Shown here: one piece after another, positions 29,701 through 38,701 of the stretch
Position numbering within the stretch: position 1 is the stretch's first letter
Layout of the letters: every line of letters begins with the position of its first letter
Assembly (NCBI GenBank): GCA_014084085.1
Contig: NPFB01000017.1
Span: forward strand, 213,839-277,838
Direction: 5' to 3'
DNA length: 64,000 nt
Source: Hondaea fermentalgiana
Taxonomy: Eukaryota > Sar > Bigyra > Thraustochytrida > Thraustochytriidae
Translations under genes and position numbers: made by a program
The notes under the pieces: generated by a model
What the model was told of the DNA's origin: nothing
Databases searched by the model: none
What the model saw: only the letters and a program-made list of their open reading frames with translations

Positions 29701-30188
29701 CCTGGTGCAGCTAGTTGCTGCTGCTGCTGTTGCTTGCGAAAGTCATTGAGTAATTGGGAGACCTGGTCAGGCTTTGAACTTCTTTGCGGTTTATTGATCC
29801 TCACTTGCCCTGGAGATGGAGTCGCGTCGGTGCTCTGCGCTCTTGGAGATTTTCGAACTCGTCCTTGCCGAAACCCAGATCCCGACACGCTTGAGCCATT
29901 TTGATTTGGTAGAGCTGGAACATGCGCAACTTTCGAATCGAGTGTGCTTGAAAGAAGAAGATCTGCCTTTTGGCGAAGCTCGTGCTCGGCCTTTCGAATG
30001 ATTTCGTCCAGCTCGTCTGACGCATGTTGCCCATCTCCTTGCGCTTGGGCCAAAGATCTGCGCAGGTTGTCTCGAAGACTGCCGAACTCGGCCTCCACGT
30101 CAAGAAGTATACGCCCGACATCATGAACATGACGCACCTGCATCGCCTGGTCGATTTCGTTGCGCGTTGGGCGGCCAGCTGTTGCCAT
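26712..30188 (-). CDS. IQCH: IQCH-like protein (IQ motif and ATP-grasp-like region)
   Basis: A 1158-residue protein starting MATAGRPTRNE at 30188 (AAGATGG context). The frame beyond has only a GTG. An N-terminal coiled coil (about 15-75) is followed by a disordered basic region to about 330. A single IQ motif (AAIQARFRGGRQRQDYH) lies at about 445-460. The C-terminal half (about 525-1050) carries motifs I associate with animal and protist IQCH. These are a HVPSLSFGEHLRLP start, then KSGAKEIFAEAEVNVPIGAY and the ATP-grasp-like WVLKIDDEFAGRGIAVLD at about 718-737. In animals IQCH is linked to sperm flagella and calmodulin binding. Its presence implies a flagellated stage. It lies head to head with a multi-CH-domain gene, 727 bp apart. 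Confidence 0.8.
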   Translation of the reverse strand: MATAGRPTRNEIDQAMQVRHVHDVGRILLDVEAEFGSLRDNLRRSLAQAQGDGQHASDELDEIIRKAEHELRQKADLLLSSTLDSKVAHVPALPNQNGSSVSGSGFRQGRVRKSPRAQSTDATPSPGQVRINKPQRSSKPDQVSQLLNDFRKQQQQQQLAAPGDSLAAGQGQRGRQRGGRGSVEIHQKAIGSSLVRRKKIIEENTKAKQADVAPGKFQGAIQNDSVQLHPWSQQHMEAKAKVSMACETERLHANVKLDLNPSSMQTTTTTKEKSSGRNRRDPRVAAAVNLGEETLKDSVAAASSSSSPRAKKAAETTSKEESLGDSVLRIYEYETKMRAQGLYVFMVHKGVTLTRSSGFIAFKRAFEAEWGAISRLITKVETVMVKYDVEVAYMDGGKVAELARDQLSRHSESDILRCVCNEDQVRSTVQLPGRAFTTGTEDSEDLAAAAIQARFRGGRQRQDYHALRQEHRAARVITDAVRVSALQARLARQLVRKRAEENAAFQALQRKFKDEWKSTSAGKRVIVHVPSLSFGEHLRLPIDRFGILQNMQLSRLCDLAHRDVEVVYVAPMALVHEVRTYYEKLLQLRGIVNAAGRLHIVVPENAHRFPEHASLATTLSYSPKALERIRGLVCGKAAFIMPNQVGEEDRMLALALRVPLFAPEPDIVSLYSTKSGAKEIFAEAEVNVPIGAYDIFEEDELYRMLAKLVAANLDVDRWVLKIDDEFAGRGIAVLDMSKFRFVQMARVDRARQTAKSHLGKAYWSRSDVQERARQKLEEGFRKEVRHRIDLQCPSVYPTWADFIVAFTNVGGVVEALPDSLLSSVSVCLAIDPDGFTRLLCTQDKISSRQWPFRTVGFVFPQTAVPHVALRSAAYAVAKILFARGVIGHVSVDFAALMDPNVQSLRLWALGLDLRMTQALSTFRFFDFLLGGHIEDNSGEYKISVISESGALPSSSLESGGLGSNQESQGTPREGSTRCVQKELQTRAFAAVSPLHHPNLSSMTYSHFFNACRRHGISYDLRCAKGTAFELADSLSAGVVGAVSIERDAAQAAIQLQRSFNFMHKFLGAYVQQPAEDQTFDGTCTFSDALAVSKRLTAEIEEQYRQELADQRNIERAQQRLHAHQKQQRRRMRRNEKESSEHEVSERSETGAEEASKVQ

Positions 30189-30915
30189 CTTCCTTTGGGC
30201 GCGCTGAGAGGCGTCTCTTGTAGCGACCGTCGCGCACTTCAACGCACGACGGCCAGTTACGTGTTCCGCACGCGAGCGAAGCTTTAAGCTTGCAGCAACC
30301 ACGCACTGGGTCCAGCGAGCAGAACAAGCGAGAGAGAGAGAAGAGGAGACGAATCCTGATCAATGCTTGTGCCGAGAAGAACTTTTAGTGCATGTCTCGA
30401 CTCGAACTCCTTCAAGCAGTCGCTCACGATAATAAAAATACGCCAAGTGCCGCTCGTCAGCGTGTTATTGTGTCTCAGAAGCTTGTGCAGCCGCTGGACC
30501 GCGGGAACTCTGTAGCCTGTATCGACACCAACTTCGAAGAAAGGTCGTGACGAAATCAGAGGGCGGAACTAAGACTTCGACTCTATGCGCGAACTTGGTT
30601 CTCATAACATCAGGTTTACAAAAACATACATACACAGGTCGCCTTCGTGTTGTCAACTAAGTCACGGCAGAGGAAGGCTACAATCCTTTTGGACAATACA
30701 GTCGGTCTTCTCCCGCTTATTCATTGGCTGGCACAGTCTTGGCAGCCAGAATTAGACTCGGCTGAGAATGGGAGACGCATCGTCCGTAACGGACATTATT
30801 GGGAATCGAGGGAACGCTTCCGACCGGCAAACCGTCGAGCCCAGAAGACCGAGCAGGCAAACAAACTCGTGCGGACGCGCAGGGGCGCGCGCGCGCAGCG
30901 GGCGGGCAGGCCGCG
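30189..30915. other. Divergent promoter region between IQCH and CH-domain gene
   Basis: A 727-bp shared upstream region with moderate AT content in the middle (30430-30680). It lacks the long microsatellites common elsewhere in this window. The only repeat seen is a GA run at about 30329-30342. Whether transcription is truly bidirectional is unknown. Confidence 0.4.
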
Positions 30916-33900
30916 ATGAAGTTGGCAGGGGAAGCTGATGGGACGCGGCCAGCGTCCGCGGCGGTCTTGGTCCACTGGCTGAACAGCAGTGTTGGGGAGG
31001 CCCTGCCGGAGGCACTTCTCGTGGACCAGGTGGAAGACCTTGACGACGGTGTCTTGCTGTGCAAGCTCGCGTGCCTCGCAAAGCCTGGTATTAGCATTCA
31101 GATCATTCAAGATGTTTTCAACGAACAGGAAGCCATCAAAAATCTTAGCACCGCGATGCGAGTGGCAGCCTCTTTGGACTCAAAGATTGCCCGTGCCTGC
31201 GAAGGCTGCAGAAACCCCGAACGAATCGCACTCACCGCTTTTGGCGGTGACACACGAAAACTGGTGATTGCACTCCTGCGCGTCTTTCGTGATCATCTCC
31301 ACCAGCCCAAAAAGAGGCGGAGCTCGATGGCTCGAGGCTCGAAATCAAAGACTTCCGCGCGGTCCTTTGCGCAGTCAAAGACAGAAGCAAGGCAGAAAAC
31401 GCACGATAGCAGTCGAATGTTTGCTCGTTCTAGACCATCTTCTCTTCCAATGCGCTCGCCTGATAAGAGTGCCAAGCTTTTACGTGAGCGACCACAATGG
31501 AATGGATCTGTGGCCCTATCTCCATCCGCCTCGGCCAAGGATGCCAAGCTTCAACCAAAAGTTCACAACGACAAAAGTACCGAGGTCTCATCAGTTCGTT
31601 TTGTGGCTAATGGAGAGCTAGCGAGTGCTCGTAGTAATAACTCCAAATCGAGCGCGTGCGCAGCTGACGGTCTTAGTCCCGTAAATGCTGGTCTGGTGCT
31701 CTCCGCACTTCGTCGACTGCGTCAGAGTACGTCGGGAGTCACCGCAAGTTACCTCGCATCATTTGATTGGCTGCTGCACGCAGACCACTTGCCACGAATT
31801 CTCCGCCGACTCGAGCAGGTCGACGTGCCTATTTATGCACCAGCGTCGAGCCCGCCCACGGTATCCGCAATTGACTACGTTGCAGCTGTATTGAGTGATG
31901 GAATTCTCCTTTCAGAGCTAGCGCGAATGAGTGAACCGCGTCTCGGGACAACCGCGGTTGGAGGAAAGCGGAAGCAGCCTGTTATTGAGAAACTCTTTGT
32001 GAGACCTGACGGCGCCACGGAGAAACTTCTCTTTTATAGAGGCGTGAGTCTCGATCCCCGAACGACAGCTGCCCGCATGAAAAATGTTACAGTCGCACTT
32101 GAAAGTTTTCGTGACCGTGCGCGGATGAATCATCGACATCTGTATGCGGCAGATGGGATTGTGAAAAAGCAACCGCCGGCTATCGTCTGGGAACTCATTG
32201 AGGATTTGCGTCAGAGTTTACCTCCCGTGGTCGCACGACAGAGCCCGGCAAAACAAAATGTCCATCAACGGAACGCTGCTAAAGTGTCCGTGCCCGACCA
32301 GAATCTGCAGCAGAGTCGCCCTCGGTCCGCGTCCTTGGATATAGGCAGCGTGGACATTGCAGCAGATCACGATCGTCGTGTACGCACCTTTTCATTTCAA
32401 ACCACCGGGCAAGCGAATGGTGATGCTTTGAGCTGCACCGAGCCGCAGGGTTCCTTGCGGAAGCAGCGTCACTCCCACACATCCCAGACAATGAGACAGC
32501 TGCCAGCTTGGTCTCCTCCGCCTCCACCTCAATTGCAAATGCCATCGAGCCCAGTTCATGCAGCGCCACCGGGCACGCTGGGCTCTGAGGAAATTGCAGC
32601 GCTTGCCTCATGGCTTCGCGATCTCGGCCTCCACGTGCCCGACGACACGCACGATTGCCCTTTACTCGAAGACGTGCGCTTCAATGGGAAGCTGCTTTTG
32701 ACCCTATTCTCCACGCTCAGCGAGGATGCAAAGGCTGCCTATTCCCAATCTGGGTCCCTCCGTCGTCTTCAAGGGGCGAAAGTGACTTCTGTTCAGCAGG
32801 CAGTAGACTTGGTTCGAGAAGCGCTTGGCGAGATGCGGACTGCTGTGGCCAAGACGCAACCACGACCAACCTCTTCTCGCGCAGCGCTTATGCAGGCTCT
32901 TAAAGCGGATCCTACGGAAATAGCCCGTGGTCGCGAGCAAGCCTTTTGGCAACTTATCAAGGCAGTGCATAGGGCATTCTCCAAGATCAAGTGCTCTGCC
33001 GATGTTGAACGCAGACGCGCAAAAGTTGCGCTCCTTGAAACGCGGGAACACGGAGAAGAGGACGTACATATGGAAACACGCACAGAACGTCTCGATCGCA
33101 CTTACAAACAAACGCGTGACATTGTCCCCAACATTCCAATGACAAGGAACGGTCCTCCAAATCCAAAGGTATCCCTGCGTGATGAGCCACGCTTGGCGGA
33201 AGGGGGCCTTCTTCCGTATACCTTGGCGCAGCTAGGTCAGCTCGAGGCCTCGTTGCTAGGGTGGCTTCGTCGCCGCGGCATCTTGGAAGAGATTTGTGGG
33301 TCAGATGGGTCTTTCAATTCAATTCTGGGGCCACCACTTTTGCGCAGAGCCTGGGTTGATGGCTCGCTTCTTTTGCGCATCATTGCAACAATTTGCAGCG
33401 ATAAACCTCTACGAGGGCTCGTACTTCCCGCTCACACACCCCAGGTCGAAAAGGCAAATCTAGAAAAGGCGCTCGAGTATCTCCGGCGACACTCGTCAAT
33501 GGGACGAAGATTCCTCTTCTCGAGAGATGCATTGTGGGAGTGCGACCGCATGGTTGTCCTCGGGCTCCTCGAAGACTTGCATCGACTCGACGCGGGACTG
33601 TTGCCGAGACCATCTCGTGTCGTTCCTGGTGAGAGTCCTTTTCTTGGCACCAAGCCGCCGCGCTCGAAAAGAGAACAACCTTCCAAGCAAGGGTCAGAGC
33701 AAGAGCTCGCAAATGTCGCCCCTGAACTGACGGCGACACCAACGACGTCGGGATCTCGAGGCCGACGACATCCAGATGCTGACATCTGGCCTTCTCCCTT
33801 CTCCAGCGATGATGTCCTCCTGTACTCGCGTCGGCGTCTCGGGTCATCTGCAAGCTGCGTGTCCATCGCCCCCGAAGAGGATTGCGCATCACCGTGGAAG

Positions 33901-34404
33901 TCTCTGGTGGCAACGCCGCGCAGCGACATTGTACCGCGACCACGAACTTCGAGTGACTTCAAGAGGAAAAGTGAACATGACGCAAAATCGAGCGCGCCAT
34001 GGGCCTCGAAAGTCATCCCGCAAGAACCTGCGCACGCCTTCTCTGAGCTCTCAGCGAGACAGATTGATTCTCTTATTGACTGGGTGAAGCGCACAAGTCC
34101 TAAACCTGTGCGAGGTCTCGACCAACTTCACCAAGGAGAGGCACGAATTCTTGCTTTGAGTGATGGGACCGTGCTCGCAGGCATGGTTGAGAAACTGGAA
34201 CGCATCCGAGGGGGTCTCGGTGGCATCCAGCACAAGCCAAAAACTGTTGCAGCGATGCTTGGTAATTTGCGACTTGCGCTGGGCAGACTTCAGAAAAACA
34301 AGAGAATGAAGCCTGACCTCTTGTGGTCTGAGAGAGAACTTGCAGCGGGCAACACGCGAACGTGGCTTGCCCTTCTCGCGGACATGCATCGCGCTTATGT
34401 GTGA
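30916..34404 (+). CDS. Protein with five calponin-homology-like modules
   Basis: A 1162-residue protein from ATG 30916. The upstream open frame begins only at a TTG. Five regions share the CH-domain pattern of a hydrophobic WL helix, a DG(V/I)LL helix, and a C-terminal LL.DLHR-type helix. They lie at about 14-131 (VLVHWLNSS, LDDGVLLCKLACLAKPG), 276-433 (FDWLL, LSDGILLSELARM), 556-695 (LASWLRDLGL, FNGKLLLTLFSTL), 770-895 (LGWLRRRGI, WVDGSLLLRIIATI, VLGLLEDLHRLD) and 1044-1162 (LIDWVKRTS, LSDGTVLAGMVEKL, LALLADMHRAYV). Linkers are Ser/Arg/Pro-rich and disordered. CH modules bind actin or microtubules. Divergent solitary CH domains of this kind are common in ciliary proteins, so a cytoskeletal or axonemal role is inferred from family and from its IQCH neighbour. 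The module count needs structure prediction. Confidence 0.7.
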   Translation: MKLAGEADGTRPASAAVLVHWLNSSVGEALPEALLVDQVEDLDDGVLLCKLACLAKPGISIQIIQDVFNEQEAIKNLSTAMRVAASLDSKIARACEGCRNPERIALTAFGGDTRKLVIALLRVFRDHLHQPKKRRSSMARGSKSKTSARSFAQSKTEARQKTHDSSRMFARSRPSSLPMRSPDKSAKLLRERPQWNGSVALSPSASAKDAKLQPKVHNDKSTEVSSVRFVANGELASARSNNSKSSACAADGLSPVNAGLVLSALRRLRQSTSGVTASYLASFDWLLHADHLPRILRRLEQVDVPIYAPASSPPTVSAIDYVAAVLSDGILLSELARMSEPRLGTTAVGGKRKQPVIEKLFVRPDGATEKLLFYRGVSLDPRTTAARMKNVTVALESFRDRARMNHRHLYAADGIVKKQPPAIVWELIEDLRQSLPPVVARQSPAKQNVHQRNAAKVSVPDQNLQQSRPRSASLDIGSVDIAADHDRRVRTFSFQTTGQANGDALSCTEPQGSLRKQRHSHTSQTMRQLPAWSPPPPPQLQMPSSPVHAAPPGTLGSEEIAALASWLRDLGLHVPDDTHDCPLLEDVRFNGKLLLTLFSTLSEDAKAAYSQSGSLRRLQGAKVTSVQQAVDLVREALGEMRTAVAKTQPRPTSSRAALMQALKADPTEIARGREQAFWQLIKAVHRAFSKIKCSADVERRRAKVALLETREHGEEDVHMETRTERLDRTYKQTRDIVPNIPMTRNGPPNPKVSLRDEPRLAEGGLLPYTLAQLGQLEASLLGWLRRRGILEEICGSDGSFNSILGPPLLRRAWVDGSLLLRIIATICSDKPLRGLVLPAHTPQVEKANLEKALEYLRRHSSMGRRFLFSRDALWECDRMVVLGLLEDLHRLDAGLLPRPSRVVPGESPFLGTKPPRSKREQPSKQGSEQELANVAPELTATPTTSGSRGRRHPDADIWPSPFSSDDVLLYSRRRLGSSASCVSIAPEEDCASPWKSLVATPRSDIVPRPRTSSDFKRKSEHDAKSSAPWASKVIPQEPAHAFSELSARQIDSLIDWVKRTSPKPVRGLDQLHQGEARILALSDGTVLAGMVEKLERIRGGLGGIQHKPKTVAAMLGNLRLALGRLQKNKRMKPDLLWSERELAAGNTRTWLALLADMHRAYV

Positions 34405-34422
34405 CGGGGCTTTCTCCGTCAC
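34401..34422. other. 7-bp hairpin overlapping the CH-gene stop codon
   Basis: GTGACGG (34401-34407) and CCGTCAC (34416-34422) are exact reverse complements with an 8-nt loop. The stop codon TGA (34402-34404) lies in the first arm. It may be a 3' end structure or chance; nothing else supports function. Confidence 0.3.
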
Positions 34423-34551
34423 GAATCGATGAAGATCGAATAGGAAAAAAAATAATAATAAGGTAAACCTTTTCGCCAAGTATTGGTCTCTGGAATGGAA
34501 GATTGCCCCGAGTTGGTGCGCTCAGCTGGTAATGCTGGGACTTGCGATTCT

Positions 34552-35990
34552 TCATTCACCGTGAAAGAGCTTGACGAGTCTAGCGGCCTCAGCATCATCC
34601 TTGCCAAGAACATTTCGGAGGATCTCCTCTGTATGTTCGCCGTAGTGGGGCGGAGCTGAAAATGTGCGGCCCGCCGCGTCAAGGCCCTCATTGCCAGCAC
34701 CCTTCCAAACAGCCTGGCGAAGCCCGACGGGCTGGTTGCCCCCAAACTGCTGCAAGTGGTCCTTCTTGGCAAGCTCGTTCTCCGTTGCTGGCCTCGTCAC
34801 AACAACCTCTCGCGCCTCGGGCGCATCAAAGGCGGCTGCCATGTCGTTGACGCCGCCAGAGGGTACCTTGCGATCAAGCAGCGCGTCAAGAAGCTCCCTA
34901 CGATCCCACTTGCTCATCTCTTCGCGCAAAAGCGCATTGAGTTCAACTCGATTCGCGCAGCGTTGAGGGTTCGTTGCAAAGCGCTCATCATCAGCCCACG
35001 CGGCTTGGCCCAGAACCTCGCACAGAGCGCGGAACTGCGAATTGGTACCAACACCAAGCGTGAGCAGCTCCTCCTCGTTTCGCGTTGGGTATAAAGTACC
35101 GTATGGCGCAATAGAAGGATGATCGCTGCCCATGCGTTGCGGAACAACGCCTTCTTTGAGATAGTTCATGGCTTGGTTGGAGAGGCCTGACACTGCCGAT
35201 GACATGAGCGAAACGTTGACAGCACCGCCTTTGCCGGTCCTCTCACGCCGCCAGAGCTGCAAAAGGATGGCCTGTTTGAGCTGATGTGCCGTCATCACAT
35301 CGACCAAGGCCACTGGCATTTTGACGGGCTCACTCTCTGGCGTGCCGTTCATGTATTGGAATCCAGACTCTGCCTGAATGACGGCATCATATCCTGCACG
35401 GGGATTGTCGAGTCCGTAGCCTGTAATTTGAGCGTAGACAAGTCGATCATTCAGAGCGCAGAGCGTCTCGGGATCGACCCCAAGCTTCTCCGCATCGCCT
35501 GGTTTGAAGCTCGCGAGAAAGCAGTCCGCGGATTGCGCGAGCTCACGCAAGACCTTGCGACCGTCTTCGTTGCCAAGGTCGACCACAATACTCTTTTTCC
35601 CAAGATTGCACGTGGAAAAATACGCCGTCACATCCTCTTCGAGAGCTTCTCGTCCAAGTCGCCAGGTGCGTGTCACGTCTCCCTTGGTCCGTGGAGATTC
35701 TACTTTGATGACTTCTGCGCCAAGCTCGGCAAGAAATTGGCCAACGCTAGGGCCTGCAAGTACGTTTGCAACCTGAAAGAGAAGGGGAGGGAGGGGGTGT
35801 GTGTGTGTGTGTTTGGAACCCTCGCATCGTGAGTCTCTGCACCTCATCTTCTACAAAATACATCCCATACATTTCGCAGGTCCTGCAAAAGAGGGGATAG
35901 ATAATGCATGCAAAAGATTGAAACTTACCTCCACTACACGCATGCCCTCCATCATGAGCGGCTCATGCTGCTGCGTGCCAAAGTGCCGGC

Positions 35991-36022
<32 letters not shown>

Positions 36023-36153
36023 AGAGGGCCTTGACGGATAGCCGCGCCAGTGCTAGTGCTCTCGAGGTGGCCCGACATCACGCAAGCTGTCACAGCCTGC
36101 GGCCGCGCCTTGAGTGCGGAACTCCGCGTATAGCGCAGAGCAGTCCCTAACAT
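34552..36153 (-). CDS. CaiB/BaiF family III CoA-transferase, two exons
   Basis: Exon 1 is 36153-35929 (75 codons) and exon 2 is 35772-34552, giving 481 residues. The intron (35928-35773, 156 nt) has donor GAG/GTAAGT and acceptor CTTTCAG/GTT, both phase 0. It contains a (CA)n run next to the acceptor polypyrimidine tract. Joining restores the family's opening strand, MRVVE then VANVLAGP. Other hallmarks are LGAEVIKVE, FKPGDAEKLGVD, GYDAVIQAESG and GGVNDMAAAF. Family III enzymes move CoA between acyl-CoAs and organic acids (formyl-CoA, succinyl-CoA:glutarate). The exact pair is unknown. The N-terminus (MLGTALRYTRSSALKARPQA) looks like a mitochondrial presequence, followed by a Q10 tract encoded by pure CAG before the enzyme domain. 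It shares a 495-bp divergent upstream region with the next plus-strand gene. Confidence 0.93.
35990..36022 (+). repeat. CTG/CAG repeat encoding polyglutamine
   Basis: A CTG run on the plus strand that is read as CAG codons on the minus strand. It encodes ten consecutive glutamines between the putative presequence and the catalytic domain of the CoA-transferase. Confidence 0.85.
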
Positions 36154-36648
36154 CCTCCCCTGCTCTGTGTCCCGAGCGGTCTAGCCCCGAACGACTCGCG
36201 CGTGCGGACGTCGTCGATGGCGATCGCGATCGTGGTCTGCTTTCTGCTTTGATCTGACCCCTCCCTATCTTACCGCGGTCTCAGTGTCTGCGCAACCCAT
36301 TTCAAAGTCCGATCACGTTGATGCGAGTCCGAACCACGATTTAGCACATCGGAGCGACCCCGACTCCAGCGCAGACGAACAAGGAGAAGATCGAGAGCAA
36401 GACCAAGGCGAAGGACATCAAAAGAAAGGCGATGACAGACAGCGAGCAATGCTCGAAAGAGAGTGTTGCTGCGTGCGTGGCCAGTTGGAAAAAGGCACAC
36501 GTGCTTGAGCAGAGCCTCCGTAGGGCGGCGGCGCGGACCCGTTGAACGGATACTACACTTTGGCATTGTGCGCCTGCAAGTGGGAAAAAAAATAAAGCAA
36601 AGGTTCGCATCGCAGGCTGCGGCACGTGCAGACGCAGAACGAAGAAAG
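36154..36648. promoter_or_regulatory. Divergent upstream region with a GCAAGTGG element
   Basis: A 495-bp region between the CoA-transferase (-) and the Tudor/TIR-like gene (+). GCAAGTGG occurs at 36576-36583, 66 bp upstream of the plus-strand ATG, in the same orientation as the tandem copies described upstream of VTC4 and the V-ATPase c gene. Confidence 0.4.
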
Positions 36649-38553
36649 ATGGCGATGCGAGCGCGGAGCTTGCGGTCATGGGCGCAGGACTACAGCATCG
36701 AGGTCCTGCCGAGCCCGCAGGCGCGAGACAAGGAGAGCGCACAAAGGCGCGAGAGTAAATTTAATCTGCGCCGGTCGTCTTCTTCGCGAGGGAGCAGCAT
36801 TAAAGGAGGTGGCGCGGGCGCAAAGCCCGAGTCCAAGGAAGAGAGCTTGGTGACGCGATTTTGCGTGGGTGATGCTGTCGAGACGCGGCAGGGTCTCACG
36901 CGATGGCAGCCTGCCAAAGTTCAGCGCGTGAACGCAGATGGGAAAGTCTACGACATACGTCTTGACTCCGGCGATGTCCAATTTGCCGTCGCAGCAGATA
37001 TGCTACGAAGACCTTGCTCTAGCCAAGACAAGACAGAGACGCTCATCCAGGCGCTCAGCACGTGCGCGAGAAAACACTTTGCAGACTTCACCGATACAGA
37101 ACAGCGCGCAATTCTCGCGCACCTGTCGCACCTCGGTGCGGCCGTATTCAAAGATCGGAAACCAAAGCTCAAGAAACCCCCTCCACCGCCCCCGGGCCCC
37201 CCACCAGCCGGCAATGTCAAGAAGGACCGCCCCCCACCACAAGGGCGACCCAAAGTTCTTGGGAAACCGCCTCCAGCCCGGAAACCGCAAATCGAGCCAA
37301 ACGACAACGAACGAGAGGAGTCCGGTAAGCGCCAGAGCTTTACAGTTCGTAAAAGCGATGTTGACTCGGGTGCATGGCTGCATCTCGAAATATGCCTCTC
37401 ATCCTGTGTAGCTGCTGCAATACCAAATCTCCCGCTACATCTTGTCGATGGAGTAACCAGCAAGTCCTCTGTAAAGATTCTCCGGGACATATCGGTGCCA
37501 GCATCGTGGCAAATTCTTGTCCCCAAGCAAACGTCTTCAAAATCCAATTTATTCCATCTCCGGGCTGGGCACACACGGGGTCCGATTATTGCACGGGGAG
37601 AGACTGATCCAGGCCGTGCTGAATGCGAATTTGACTTGCCAAGCGCTCACATCATATGCGCGGAGATCGACATTGACAAGCTCAGAGTTTTCTCACGAAC
37701 AATGTCGCGAGCAGGGGTGCACGTAACATATTGCAGACTTTTTGACGATTGTTGTCGTCAATCTATGCGACAAGCAGGCGTCGTTGTCATTGTATTATCG
37801 GCTCTCAGCGAATCAGATATGCATCTCTCGCAGCAAGTCGACTTCGCCCTGCGCGAATTTCCAGCAAAAGTCCACGTTTGGGTCGAGGAATCCGCGCCAC
37901 CTTGCGCACTGACGACCAAACTGAAGGCGTCCCTGAGCGATGAGCGCTTTGAAAGCGTTAACGCGCCGGCGGGCCCCTTTGCCCGACCACTCGCATGTGA
38001 CTCACTGCAAAGTCTGGATGACGACTTGCTTTTACTTGTTTTACCAAGTGTAGAAGTGCCAGCATCATTTCAGCATCGCGACATTGGTGCTCTTCTTCGA
38101 CAAGGAGAGATTGCCCGTCGCAAGTGGCAGCAGGACCAGGAGCAGGAAGAAAACAAGGAAAAGCTTCCCTGTACAGTAGCGTTACTACAAAAGAAGGCAC
38201 CCTTTTCGCCCTGCCGAGCAAGCTGGATTCGGCAGGTGAACCCGCGAGCTTTCGTCGAGACCGTGCTACCAGCGCAGAGGCTCTTGCTCGATTTGCTGCA
38301 AAGTATCGCCCGAGAAGACACCGCGCAAAAGTGGAGTCACAAGCGGACTCCACAGCGTTGTAGTTGGCCAGGGAGCCAACACTTGACATGCGAGGAGGCA
38401 GTGCTCGTGGGTCAGGCGTGTCTGCTTGACATTGCAGAGCCAGCGCCCGTGGAAGATGTAGTGCACGAAGGACCACAGCACGTTGCACTTGCGTGGATGA
38501 CCAGCACACTGCAAGCGAGCGCCTCCATTCTCAAGCGCCCAGGTGATCCCTGA
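36649..38553 (+). CDS. Tudor-like / proline-rich / TIR-like hypothetical protein
   Basis: A 634-residue protein from ATG 36649 (AAGATGG). The longer open frame upstream lacks an ATG. Residues about 68-121 form a Tudor/SH3-like barrel (FCVGDAVETRQG.TRWQPAKVQRV, YDIRLDSGDVQFAV), similar to agenet modules. Residues about 175-214 are proline-rich (KKPPPPPPGPPPAG), a possible profilin or SH3 ligand. Residues about 328-431 have an alternating strand-helix pattern with a VVVIVLSALSESD core and DFALREF helix that weakly resembles a TIR-type fold. The catalytic Glu of NADase TIRs cannot be assigned. The last 200 residues are helical with no known motif. The TIR call is speculative; the Tudor-like call is moderate. 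Confidence 0.6.
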   Translation: MAMRARSLRSWAQDYSIEVLPSPQARDKESAQRRESKFNLRRSSSSRGSSIKGGGAGAKPESKEESLVTRFCVGDAVETRQGLTRWQPAKVQRVNADGKVYDIRLDSGDVQFAVAADMLRRPCSSQDKTETLIQALSTCARKHFADFTDTEQRAILAHLSHLGAAVFKDRKPKLKKPPPPPPGPPPAGNVKKDRPPPQGRPKVLGKPPPARKPQIEPNDNEREESGKRQSFTVRKSDVDSGAWLHLEICLSSCVAAAIPNLPLHLVDGVTSKSSVKILRDISVPASWQILVPKQTSSKSNLFHLRAGHTRGPIIARGETDPGRAECEFDLPSAHIICAEIDIDKLRVFSRTMSRAGVHVTYCRLFDDCCRQSMRQAGVVVIVLSALSESDMHLSQQVDFALREFPAKVHVWVEESAPPCALTTKLKASLSDERFESVNAPAGPFARPLACDSLQSLDDDLLLLVLPSVEVPASFQHRDIGALLRQGEIARRKWQQDQEQEENKEKLPCTVALLQKKAPFSPCRASWIRQVNPRAFVETVLPAQRLLLDLLQSIAREDTAQKWSHKRTPQRCSWPGSQHLTCEEAVLVGQACLLDIAEPAPVEDVVHEGPQHVALAWMTSTLQASASILKRPGDP

Positions 38554-38701
38554 AGTGGTGAGACCATCGTAGCAGTATTCCTTCGGCGTAGAGCTCTTTC
38601 TTCAAGAAAAGATTGTGGGCATCGTAGTAGCTGTAGTCTAACCAACATAAATCGTCCCGGATTGAAGAAAAGAAAAGCAGAAGCAATGTGGAGGGAGTAG
38701 G

